From: Stackebrandtia endophytica
Lineage (GTDB): Bacteria > Actinomycetota > Actinomycetes > Mycobacteriales > Micromonosporaceae
Direction: 5' to 3'
Assembly: GCF_006716355.1 (NCBI RefSeq)
Contig: NZ_VFOW01000001.1
Span: forward strand, 2,728,001 to 2,792,000
Length of the DNA: 64,000 bases
In this document: piece by piece, positions 50,318-57,829 of the stretch
How positions within the stretch are numbered: position 1 is the stretch's first letter
How the letters are laid out: every line of letters begins with the position of its first letter
Program-made: the position numbers and the translations under genes
The notes under the pieces: model-generated
What the model saw: only the letters and a program-made list of their open reading frames with translations
What the model was told of the DNA's origin: nothing
Databases searched by the model: none

Positions 50318-51214
50318 TTAGGCGTCCACGGCGGCCAACAAGGCCTCACGATGGCGTTCCGCCCACTCCCTGAACGTCAACAGTCCGGGGTGCATGGTGC
50401 GGACGGCCTCGATGTCGACCGCGAGGTCGAGGCGGGACATCGCTTCCAGCGCAGTGGCGGTGTCCTCGCTGACGGCGCGGATCTCCTCGATCGGAATCCG
50501 GCGGAACGGGACCTCTCGGCCTACCGTCTCGGAGATGGTCGCGGCGATCTCGGGCTGGGTGACGGCGTCGCCGGCGAGGTCGTAGGCCTTGTCACGGTGT
50601 TGATCCGGCTCGGCGAACGCCAGTGCCGCGACTGCGGCGATGTCGGTGACGGCGATGAGCGGTTCGGGAAACTCGGGCGGCTGCGGGTTGACCAGCGCGC
50701 CACCGGTAAGACCTCGGACTCCGCCCAACAGGTTCTCCATGAACGAGGCGGGACGCAGGAAGGTCACCGAGACGCCCGTCGTCCGGATGCGTCGCTCCGC
50801 CTCGCCCTTGGTTCGCAACATGGCCATCACCGCGGCGAGCTCGGGACGGTCGACACCGACGGACGAGGAGTGGACGAGGTGGCGGACTCCCGCCGCGGCG
50901 GCGGCCTCGGCCAGGTGTTGCGCACTGCAGATCTCGTGGTCGGCGTCGTATCCGTCCGGACTGCCGTCGTAGCTTCCCGAATGGACACTGAAGACGCCGT
51001 AGACGCCGTTGACGGCACGGGCGAGGCTGGCGGGGTCGTCGAAGTCGCCTTCGACCACCTGGGCTCCGGCCTCGGCCAACGCGCGGGCCGCCGGGCGACC
51101 GGCGTCGCGGGTCAGCGCGCGAACCGACCAGCCGTCGCGCAACAGGGTGGCGGCGACCGCACCTCCCTGTTGGCCGGTGGCTCCGGTGACCAGAATCTGC
51201 TGTGAAGTGTTCAT
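50318..51214 (-). CDS. NmrA-like NAD(P)-binding protein
   Basis: 298 aa atypical short-chain dehydrogenase. The nucleotide-binding motif is VTGATGQQGGAVA near residues 9-21; HLVHSSSVGVDRP and FLRPASFMENLL are typical for the NmrA/isoflavone-reductase group. The missing Tyr-x3-Lys suggests a redox sensor or quinone reductase rather than a classical dehydrogenase. It is divergent from a TetR regulator with an inverted repeat between, so it is the probable target. Confidence 0.88.
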   Translation of the reverse strand: MNTSQQILVTGATGQQGGAVAATLLRDGWSVRALTRDAGRPAARALAEAGAQVVEGDFDDPASLARAVNGVYGVFSVHSGSYDGSPDGYDADHEICSAQHLAEAAAAAGVRHLVHSSSVGVDRPELAAVMAMLRTKGEAERRIRTTGVSVTFLRPASFMENLLGGVRGLTGGALVNPQPPEFPEPLIAVTDIAAVAALAFAEPDQHRDKAYDLAGDAVTQPEIAATISETVGREVPFRRIPIEEIRAVSEDTATALEAMSRLDLAVDIEAVRTMHPGLLTFREWAERHREALLAAVDA

Positions 51215-51279
51215 GTTCGCCTTTCGGGCGTAGTTGATCGGGGTCGGGGAGCGATAGAATCGGAACCCACGCCCCGTTT

Positions 51280-51309
51280 GACTAAACGGAACGCTACACC
51301 CGGTTAGTC
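51280..51309. promoter_or_regulatory. Candidate TetR operator
   Basis: Perfect 6-bp arms GACTAA (51280-51285) and TTAGTC (51304-51309), centre spacing 24 bp, in the divergent promoter region. TTGACT (51278-51283) overlaps the left arm. Confidence 0.55.
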
Positions 51310-51329
51310 GGGAGCGTCAAGGAGGACCG

Positions 51330-52103
51330 ATGACCGATGTGACCGAACAACGCGCCGACGCACGCCGCAATCGCGCGGCGATCCTGAACGCGGCCGAAAC
51401 CCTACTGGCCGCACGCGGCATGTCGACGACGCTCGACGAGATCGCGCGGTCGGCAGACGTCGGCGCGGGCACCGTCTATCGGCACTTCCCCACCAAGGAC
51501 GCCCTGTTCTCGGTGGTCTTCACTCGTCGAATCGACCGATTGACCGAACAGGTCAACCTGGCCCTCACGCGGGACGACCCGGCGAGCGCGCTGCGCGAAT
51601 TCCTGGGTTTCGCGATGGCCGACGCACTCCGCAATCAATGGTTGTGCCTGGCGATGAGCGAGCAACAGCAGTGGCACGAGAACGCCAGATCCTGCCTGAA
51701 GGAACGACTGACCGGGCGCTTCGCCGAACTCGTCGAACGTGCCCAGGCCGCCGAGGCGATACGAAACGACATCGATTCGTCGGTCGCGTTCGCCGCCATC
51801 CCCGCGTATGTGGCGATGGTGACCGCGTTGGGCCCCAACCCTCCCGACCAGCAGGTCGAGGCGGTGGAGGCACTACTGTGGGACGGGTTGCGCGCCGCGC
51901 CAGCCCCTCGAACGAAACGAAAGTCGATACGTAACGAAAGTCGACCGGACGTCGAGGACCGTAACGAAACACCGGGCCACTGCCGGATGTGCGGTGGGTC
52001 GTTGGCGAGTGCGTCGACCGGACGTCCGGCCCGCTACTGCTCCTCGGCCTGTCGGCAGCGGGCGCATCGTCGGCGTGCCGCCACGGGAACACCCTCAGGC
52101 TGA
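51330..52103 (+). CDS. TetR-family regulator with C-terminal zinc-ribbon-like tail
   Basis: 257 aa. The TetR helix-turn-helix is TTLDEIARSADVGAGTVYRHFPTKDALFSVVF; the ligand domain spans to about residue 190. After a linker comes an extra tail with four cysteines: CRMCGG, then RYCSSACRQRAHRRR, as in a family of short zinc-binding motifs found as fusions in actinomycetes. GGAGGAC stands 4 bases before the ATG. It probably represses the divergent NmrA-like gene. The tail is unusual for TetR proteins. Confidence 0.88.
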   Translation: MTDVTEQRADARRNRAAILNAAETLLAARGMSTTLDEIARSADVGAGTVYRHFPTKDALFSVVFTRRIDRLTEQVNLALTRDDPASALREFLGFAMADALRNQWLCLAMSEQQQWHENARSCLKERLTGRFAELVERAQAAEAIRNDIDSSVAFAAIPAYVAMVTALGPNPPDQQVEAVEALLWDGLRAAPAPRTKRKSIRNESRPDVEDRNETPGHCRMCGGSLASASTGRPARYCSSACRQRAHRRRAATGTPSG

Positions 52104-52131
52104 CGAGGGTACGAGTGGAACATACACACCA

Positions 52132-52182
52132 CTGTTCTCATGCGTGAGACGTCCAGGCTCATGCATGAGACACCCAGAACAG
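52132..52182. promoter_or_regulatory. Paired palindromes CTCATGCRTGAG, hairpin or tandem operator
   Basis: CTCATGCGTGAG (52137-52148) and CTCATGCATGAG (52158-52169) are 21 bp apart centre to centre and can also pair with one another, with outer arms CTGTT and AACAG. Either two helically phased operators before the rpmG promoter or the TetR terminator. Confidence 0.55.
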
Positions 52183-52340
52183 GTGCTAGAGCGGGTCGGG
52201 TAGTCTGAACCGGTTGTTCACTGGCCGATTCAACTCGGTGAGCCGGAGGCCACAGGTACTCCGGCTTTGTGTTGAGGGGTTAGCCCGCTAACCTTGACCA
52301 GTTAAATCTGTGTACCCGTAACAAAGGAAGGCGCGCTGCC

Positions 52341-52508
52341 GTGGCCAAGGCTACTGACGTTCGTCCCAAGATCACCATGGCGTGTGTCGAGTGCAAGGAA
52401 CGTAACTACATCACCCGTAAGAACCGGCGCAACGACCCTGACCGCATGGAGCTGAAGAAGTACTGCGCTCGCTGCGACAAGCACACCCCGCACCGCGAAA
52501 CCCGCTAA
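52341..52508 (+). CDS. rpmG: 50S ribosomal protein L33
   Basis: 55 aa. GTG start with AAGGAAGG upstream. The sequence has CVECKERNY and [11 protein letters not shown], the two CxxC pairs of the zinc-binding (C+) form of L33, and the typical KKYC and basic residues. It begins the rpmG-hadA-hadB operon; in other actinomycetes it directly follows the tRNA-Thr/tRNA-Met genes. Confidence 0.96.
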   Translation: MAKATDVRPKITMACVECKERNYITRKNRRNDPDRMELKKYCARCDKHTPHRETR

Positions 52509-52515
52509 GTCGGAC

Positions 52516-52935
52516 GTGCTGAACCAGGGTTACGTCGGGCGGGAACTGCCCGCGACCGATCCGGTTGAGGTCACCGTGGAGTCGGTGACCGCTTTCGCCG
52601 CTGCGCTCGGTCAGTCCGGTGACGGGATTCCGTCGACGTATTTGATCTCGTTGACGCTCCCGGCCGCCGACGTACTCATCGACGACCCTGATTTCGGGCT
52701 CGACTTCAGCCGAGTTCTGCATCGCGAACAGCGGTTTCAACATCACCGCCCACTCAAGGTGGGCGACCGGGTGAGCTGCCGGGTGACCGTCGACGGCATC
52801 AAGGTCGTCGCCGGAAACGAGCTGTTGAGTCTGCGCACCGAGGTCGTCGACGCCGTCGCGTCCCCGGTCGCGACGGTATGGACGACCCTGTTCATCGCCG
52901 CCGAGGAGTCCGCGACGGTGGGAGCCGACAAGTGA
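52516..52935 (+). CDS. MaoC-like dehydratase subunit (HadA-like)
   Basis: 139 aa hot-dog domain of the FAS1/HadA group: NQGYVGRELPATDPVEVT, AFAAALGQSGDG and RVLHREQRFQHHRPLKVGDRVSCR. It lacks the HDF/HPIH catalytic loop, as the stabilising subunits do. Pairs with the next gene to dehydrate 3-hydroxyacyl chains; in mycobacteria HadAB acts in mycolate elongation, but here a general fatty-acid role is more likely. GTG start 7 bases after the rpmG stop. Confidence 0.87.
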   Translation: MLNQGYVGRELPATDPVEVTVESVTAFAAALGQSGDGIPSTYLISLTLPAADVLIDDPDFGLDFSRVLHREQRFQHHRPLKVGDRVSCRVTVDGIKVVAGNELLSLRTEVVDAVASPVATVWTTLFIAAEESATVGADK

Positions 52936-53345
52936 CCGCAGTAGAAGTGACGGCAGGGGACACCCTGTTCGAGCGGGAGTTCACGATTCGGCGCACCGAC
53001 CTGGTCGCCTACGCGCACGCCTCCGGCGATCACAACCCGATCCACCTGGACGACGAGGCGGCTCGCTCGGCAGGACTGCCGGGCGTGATCGCGCACGGGA
53101 TGTACACGATGGGCTTGGCCGCCCGAGCCGTCGCCGAGTGGGCGGGCTCCCCGGACCGGGTCACCGAACTGACCGCCCGGTTCGCCAAACCGGTGGTGGT
53201 TCCCGCCGAGGGCGGCGCCTCCGTGACGGTGGTCGGTGTGGTCCGCAAGGTCAACGACGCCGGCGACATCGAGGTGACCATGACCGTCACCTGTGGCACC
53301 GACAAGGTGTTGGCCCCGGCTCGGGTCACCGTCACCGCCGCCTAA
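52932..53345 (+). CDS. MaoC-like dehydratase catalytic subunit (HadB-like)
   Basis: 137 aa hot-dog protein with the hydratase 2 motif YAHASGDHNPIHLDDEAARSAGLPG, where Asp and His (DHNPIH) are catalytic, followed by IAHGMYTMG. The GTG overlaps the hadA-like stop (GTGA), so the two subunits are made in equal amounts. The order rpmG-hadA-hadB is that of Mycobacterium; a third hadC gene is not seen. Confidence 0.9.
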   Translation: MTAVEVTAGDTLFEREFTIRRTDLVAYAHASGDHNPIHLDDEAARSAGLPGVIAHGMYTMGLAARAVAEWAGSPDRVTELTARFAKPVVVPAEGGASVTVVGVVRKVNDAGDIEVTMTVTCGTDKVLAPARVTVTAA

Positions 53346-53468
53346 GTCGGATTTTCGACGCGTTTCACGCGGTTCCGCTGCCCACCAACCCATCGGGTGT
53401 AGTGGTATGGTCACGGCAGGACATTCTCAGTATTCCTATGTGCACCGTCCGTGCCCCCGGGAGTCGCC

Positions 53469-53918
53469 GTGCTGGATCAGCCCGTCCCGTCTACGCCCGT
53501 CAACCGAAAACCGTGGTTCTGGATCGCCATCGCGGGTGCGGTCCTGGCTCTGGCATGCTGCCTCGGCCTTGCGACGAGCGCGTTCAAACCGGACGACACC
53601 GCCGCCGGTGATTCCGGCACCGCATCCGAAGCCCGGCAGGAGGACTCGTCACCCGACGGCTCCGACGAGACTGTGGAGGAGAGCCCCGAGGTCGCCGAGA
53701 TCGAGATGCCCTCGGTCGTCGACATGAACGCGGCCGTGGCGCGAGACGAGTTGGAGCGTCTGGGTTTCACGAACGTCCAGTTCGGATCTCTTGACGAGGA
53801 ACACAACACCATCGGCGTCGTCAACCCGGCGAACTGGACGGTGATCGAGCAGTCCCACGAGCCGGGCCGCCTGGTCCCGGCCGACGCCGTGATAGTCCTC
53901 GGTTGCATGAAGAACTAA
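53469..53918 (+). CDS. Membrane-anchored PASTA-domain protein
   Basis: 149 aa. A short N-terminus, one helix (PWFWIAIAGAVLALACCLGLATSAF), an acidic disordered linker and a single PASTA-like domain (IEMPSVVDMNAAVARDELERLGFTNVQFG, ending VIEQSHEPGRLVPADAVIVLGC). PASTA domains bind peptidoglycan precursors or penicillin-binding proteins. GTG with GGGAG 5 bases upstream. It follows hadB by 123 bases. Confidence 0.8.
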   Translation: MLDQPVPSTPVNRKPWFWIAIAGAVLALACCLGLATSAFKPDDTAAGDSGTASEARQEDSSPDGSDETVEESPEVAEIEMPSVVDMNAAVARDELERLGFTNVQFGSLDEEHNTIGVVNPANWTVIEQSHEPGRLVPADAVIVLGCMKN

Positions 53919-54055
53919 CTCGACATCGACCTTCACTCCGTTGTGGAGTGTTCGCGTGGGAAACTCGTGGACCGCAGTGGCACTGAGCTTCGGCAACTTC
54001 GGCCATTCCCGCGGGGGCTTTCGATCTGCCGCCGGCGTTCCAGCACGTTCACCAG

Positions 54056-54266
54056 GGTCCATCCCCGCGTGCACGGGGCTCACGCCGGTGCCGCTCGCTC
54101 GCTTTGACGAGCTTGGGGTCCATCCCCGCGTGCACGGGGCTCACGCCGGTGCCGCTCGCTCGCTTTGACGAGCTTGGGGTCCATCCCCGCGTGCGCGGGG
54201 CTCACGCATCTCAGCAGAAAACCGATGCGGGGGCCTTCGGTCCATCCCCGCGTGCGCGGGGCTCAC
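54056..54266. CRISPR. Orphan CRISPR array: four 28-bp repeats, three 33-bp spacers
   Basis: Repeats start at 54056, 54117, 54178 and 54239, each 28 bp, from GGTCCATCCCCGCG to GGGGCTCAC, with a CCCCGCG/CGCGGGG-type hairpin as in subtype I-E. Repeats 1-2 carry GTGCACGGGG, repeats 3-4 GTGCGCGGGG. Spacers are 33 bp; spacers 1 and 2 are identical, spacer 3 differs. No cas gene is in the window. Confidence 0.88.
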
Positions 54267-54455
54267 AAGAGCTGACCTGCGGATCGACTCTTGGATTCTC
54301 CGAATTCGACGCATGATCATTTCATGCTCCACTGTGCAAACCCTGACCGGTGACGGCCTCCCGGCATCCCATCGAGGCTATCGACCGGATCGACTCAAAC
54401 CCCGACCGGGCGGTACTCCATGATGGAGCACCGCCCGGCTCCTGCCAAGGACGGG

Positions 54456-55733
54456 TTACATCACGAACTTGAAGGCACCCCAGCCGTGGCCGATCTTCAC
54501 GGGACTGCTGAGGCCGTTTCCGTTGTGGGGGTAGTACCAGAGGTTCCCCGACGCATCGACACCGAGAACGTCGGCTTGACCGTCACCGCTGAAGTCGGAG
54601 GCCCACACGTGCTTGAACGCACCCCAGCCGTGACCGATCTTCACCGGTTTGCTCAAGCCGTTTCCGTTGTGCGGGTAGTACCAGAGGTTCCCCGAGGCAT
54701 CGACACCCAAGACGTCGGCTTGACCGTCGCCACTCCAATCGGCGGCCATGACGTGCTTGAAACCGCCCCAGCCGTGACCGATCTTCGACGGGTTGCCGAA
54801 ACCGTCGCCACTGTGCGGGTAATACCAGAGGTTCCCCGACGCATCGACACCGAGAACATCGGCCTTGCCGTCACCACTCCAATCGGCGGCCATGACGTGC
54901 TTGAAACCGCCCCAGCCGTGGCCGATCTGACGCGGTGAGGACAAGGTGTAGTTGTTGTTGGGGTAGTACCAGAGCTTGCCCCCGGAGTCGACACCGAGCA
55001 CGTCAGCCGCGCCGTCCCCACTCCAATCCGCCGACACGACGTGCTTGAAGTTCGACCAGCCGTGACCGATCTGCTTCGGGCCGGCGAGTGTGCCGCTCTG
55101 GTTGCGGTAGTACTGGAACTTCCCGGACGAGTCGACGCCCAGGACGTCGGCACGGCCGTCGCCATTGAAGTCGGATACCCGATCCCGTTTGACGCCGCTG
55201 GATCCACCGTTCTGGCTGACGGGTGCATGTCCGGTGGGGTAGCTGGTGCCGCGTTCGACGGAGTTGGGGATCTCTCGGCTGATCTGGCTGTTGCAGTAGA
55301 CGATGTTCCAGTGCAGGTGCGGGCCGGTGACGTTGCCGGTGGCGCCGGAGGTTCCGATCTGCTGGCCCTGCGACACGCGGTTGCCGTTGTTGATGATCGT
55401 GGAGTTGAGGTGGGCGTACTGGCTGCACCGGTTGTTGCCGTGGTCGATCAGCACCATGATGCCGCCGCCGTTGGTCCATCCTTCGAAGTAGACGGTCCCG
55501 GCCGCCGAGGCCACGATCGGTGTGCCGGTGGGCATTCCGAAGTCGACGGCGTGCCGGTTGTAGTCGTCCGCGTGGGAGAAGCCGCTTCCGGGGGTCTGGG
55601 TGATGACATAGGCCGATCCGGCTCGATACGGCAACTTGAACGGAGCACCCGGTGCGGCCTGGGCACCGGAGGGGATCAGGATCCCCAGTCCGCCAAGGAG
55701 CAGGGCCAAGCCGACCGCGAAACCGCGACGCAT
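54456..55733 (-). CDS. Secreted M23 peptidase with five FG-GAP-type repeats
   Basis: 425 aa. A Sec signal (FAVGLALLLGGLGILIPSGAQA) is followed by a LytM domain with NRHAVDFGMP and HLHWNI ligands, and then five 46-48-residue repeats of DWSGDGxADVLGVDxSGxLWYYP and IGHGWGGFKHV. Each repeat holds the Ca-binding DxSGDGxAD loop, so together they form a small FG-GAP/beta-propeller domain, likely for wall or sugar binding. The last three repeats are almost identical in DNA. ATG with AGGAGG at 5 bases; the frame extends upstream without signal. Confidence 0.9.
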   Translation of the reverse strand: MRRGFAVGLALLLGGLGILIPSGAQAAPGAPFKLPYRAGSAYVITQTPGSGFSHADDYNRHAVDFGMPTGTPIVASAAGTVYFEGWTNGGGIMVLIDHGNNRCSQYAHLNSTIINNGNRVSQGQQIGTSGATGNVTGPHLHWNIVYCNSQISREIPNSVERGTSYPTGHAPVSQNGGSSGVKRDRVSDFNGDGRADVLGVDSSGKFQYYRNQSGTLAGPKQIGHGWSNFKHVVSADWSGDGAADVLGVDSGGKLWYYPNNNYTLSSPRQIGHGWGGFKHVMAADWSGDGKADVLGVDASGNLWYYPHSGDGFGNPSKIGHGWGGFKHVMAADWSGDGQADVLGVDASGNLWYYPHNGNGLSKPVKIGHGWGAFKHVWASDFSGDGQADVLGVDASGNLWYYPHNGNGLSSPVKIGHGWGAFKFVM

Positions 55734-55931
55734 GAGCGCCTCCTGTCTCTGGGGCATGAGCGAGGCGGAGCCGCGAACCGCGCTCCTCCTCAAGGGGCAC
55801 CTAGACCATCGGGCAATGGCCAGGCATCAAAGAATGTCCCAACAACACAGGCAGTGTCAACAAATCCATTGACACGCTTCACTTCGACTTAACAACGGGT
55901 CGTCGCGATCCGGTGTCGCGACGGCTTCGCC

Positions 55932-56558
55932 TCAGGTGTCGTCGACGGACGATTCCGCCGAACGGCGTGAGTCGACGTCGGCGAGCACCCCGGCGACCAG
56001 AAGGTGTGCCAGCCGGTTCGGGTCGTATCGGGAGGTGCTCCCACCGATACAGAGATTTCCGATTCCCCTCAGCAACGCGTAGGCGTCGATGGAGGCCGTG
56101 CCGCCACATTCCTCGGTGGCGGCGTCGAGCAGTTGCGCGCAGACCGGCACCAAGTGGTCCACAAAGTACCGGTGGAGGGAGTCCGACTGTTCCCGATCGT
56201 CTTGTAGCGCGCGGGCGAGCCCGTGCTTGGTGACGAGGAAGTCCACGAACAGCCCCACCCACCGGTGAAGCGCGTCGACGGCCGAACCCTGGGAGGCCAA
56301 CAGTTCGGGGCCGACGGCCGCCGCCGTGTCGACCTGGTGCCGATACACCGCGACCACCAGGTCACCGCGGGAGGGAAAGTGTCGGTACACCGTGCCCATA
56401 CCAACGCCGGCGCGCGCGGCGATCTCCCGCACCGGCGCGTCGACACCGGACTCGACGAACACGGCGGCGGCCGCGTCGAGAAGGACCTGTTGGTTGCGTC
56501 GCGCGTCGCTGCGCTTGCCGCGCTTCGGCGAGTGCCGAGCGTCATCTGAGGAAGCCAT
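55932..56558 (-). CDS. TetR-family regulator
   Basis: 208 aa. The helix-turn-helix is APVREIAARAGVGMGTVYRHFPSRGDLVVAVYRHQ; the C-terminal part is a ligand and dimer domain with the SBP-like GIGNLCIGGS segment. It is divergent from an alpha/beta hydrolase, with two 14-bp direct repeats between them, and most likely represses it. Confidence 0.9.
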   Translation of the reverse strand: MASSDDARHSPKRGKRSDARRNQQVLLDAAAAVFVESGVDAPVREIAARAGVGMGTVYRHFPSRGDLVVAVYRHQVDTAAAVGPELLASQGSAVDALHRWVGLFVDFLVTKHGLARALQDDREQSDSLHRYFVDHLVPVCAQLLDAATEECGGTASIDAYALLRGIGNLCIGGSTSRYDPNRLAHLLVAGVLADVDSRRSAESSVDDT

Positions 56559-56580
56559 GATTATTTCACCCTTGCCATCC

Positions 56581-56617
56581 GGAACACTGCTCCGTATAGT
56601 TATGGAACACCGCTCCG
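56581..56617. promoter_or_regulatory. Direct-repeat operator of the TetR/hydrolase pair
   Basis: GGAACACTGCTCCG (56581-56594) and GGAACACCGCTCCG (56604-56617), 23 bp apart, flank a TATAGT box (56595-56600). Each half is weakly palindromic. Placement over the promoter fits TetR repression. Confidence 0.62.
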
Positions 56618-56659
56618 GTTAGGTATCGCCGGAACGCACTCACACCGAAAGGGTGCCTC

Positions 56660-57712
56660 ATGTCCACTTCCACCGACATCAGCGGTTCCGAGGTCGTCGC
56701 CGCCCTCACCGAGGTCACGGGCCACGGAACCACCGTCGTCTCCGTCGCTCCCGTCGTCTTGGACGCCCCCGGGCGTCCCCTCCCGCTCGAGGTGCGAGCC
56801 TCGGCGCCCGTCACGGGAGACCGGCTGCCGGTGCTGTTGTTCTCTCACGGCAACGGCTGGTCTCTCGACGGATACGCCCCGCTGACCTCGTACTGGGCCT
56901 CTCAAGGTTTCGTCGTCGTTCAACCCACGCACCTCGACTCTCGACGCAACGGAATCGGGTTCGACGATGAACGGTTCGGATCGATCTGGACCCGGCGGCG
57001 TCACGATCTCATTCACATTCTCGAACAGTTGGACGTCGTCGAAGCCGCCGTCCCGGGGCTCGCCGGACGCATCGATCGCGACACCGTCGTCGCGGCCGGG
57101 CACTCATGGGGCGCTCAAACCGTGCAGATGTTGCTGGGCGCACGCGTCATCAATCCCGACGGCACCCTCGGCATCGACTATCGCGACGACAGGGTGAGCG
57201 CCGGCGTGCTCCTTGCCGCGACCGGAGTCGGCGGGCCGGAACTCAGCCCGTTCGCCGCGGAACATCTCCCGTTCATGAATCCGTCCTTCGCGCAGTTGAC
57301 GACGTCGACGCTGGTCGTCGCGGGCGACCACGATCAATCGAAGATGTCGATTCGAGGGCCGGACTGGTTCACCGATGCCTACACGTTGAGTCCGGGCGCC
57401 ACCGACCTGCTGACCCTGTTCGGTGCGGAGCATTCGCTCGGCGGCATCCCGAACTACGAAGCAGCCGAGACCACCGATGAGAACCCTGAACGAGTCGCGG
57501 TCCTGCAGCGACTCACCACCGCCTATCTGCGAAGCGTCGTCACCCGTGACCCGAGCCTGTGGGAACAGGCCCGAAAGACGTTCAGCGCCACCGGTTCGAC
57601 CATCGGACGGATAGAGAGCAAAAGACATCCCGAACCCGGAGAATCCGAAGGCGAAAACACGAAAACCCCTGGAATACCAGGGGTTTTCATTGGCGGTGGC
57701 GGTGGGATTTGA
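56660..57712 (+). CDS. Alpha/beta hydrolase (chlorophyllase/PAF-hydrolase-like), running into a tRNA gene
   Basis: 350 aa. LLFSHGNGWSLDGYAP gives the oxyanion part, the nucleophile is in AAGHSWGAQTVQM, the acid near VVAGDHDQ, and the His in FGAEHSLGG. The fold is complete by about residue 300. The last 35 residues are translated from a palindromic terminator and the first bases of the tRNA-Ser gene on the other strand, so the native stop seems to be missing. Expressed probably from the promoter repressed by the TetR divergent to it. Confidence 0.82.
   Translation: MSTSTDISGSEVVAALTEVTGHGTTVVSVAPVVLDAPGRPLPLEVRASAPVTGDRLPVLLFSHGNGWSLDGYAPLTSYWASQGFVVVQPTHLDSRRNGIGFDDERFGSIWTRRRHDLIHILEQLDVVEAAVPGLAGRIDRDTVVAAGHSWGAQTVQMLLGARVINPDGTLGIDYRDDRVSAGVLLAATGVGGPELSPFAAEHLPFMNPSFAQLTTSTLVVAGDHDQSKMSIRGPDWFTDAYTLSPGATDLLTLFGAEHSLGGIPNYEAAETTDENPERVAVLQRLTTAYLRSVVTRDPSLWEQARKTFSATGSTIGRIESKRHPEPGESEGENTKTPGIPGVFIGGGGGI
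57662..57687. terminator. Bidirectional terminator next to tRNA-Ser
   Basis: Perfect 11-bp stem AAAACCCCTGG/CCAGGGGTTTT with loop AATA, giving a U run on both strands. It starts 7 bases after the tRNA-Ser 3' end and lies inside the reading frame of the hydrolase. Confidence 0.9.
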
Positions 57713-57780
57713 ACCCACGGAGGGCGTAAACCCTCACACGCTTTCGAGGCGTGCTCCTTAGGCCGCTCGGACACGCCACC
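57694..57780 (-). tRNA. tRNA-Ser(CGA)
   Basis: Class II tRNA of 87 bases. Acceptor GGTGGCG/CGCCACC, anticodon stem CACGC/GCGTG with loop CTCGAAA (anticodon CGA), a long variable arm (GAGGGTTTACGCCCTC) and T arm GTGGG-CCCAC with TTCAAAT. CCA is not encoded. Confidence 0.95.
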
Positions 57781-57829
57781 GTCGATGAGGGTACCGGAAC
57801 CGTCTGAACCGACGCATCCGGGTATCCCG

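Noticed and set aside
54001-54023. A degenerate fifth CRISPR repeat
   Set aside because: CCATTCCCGCGGGGGC resembles the repeat but lies 55 instead of 61 bases before repeat 1 and has too many changes.
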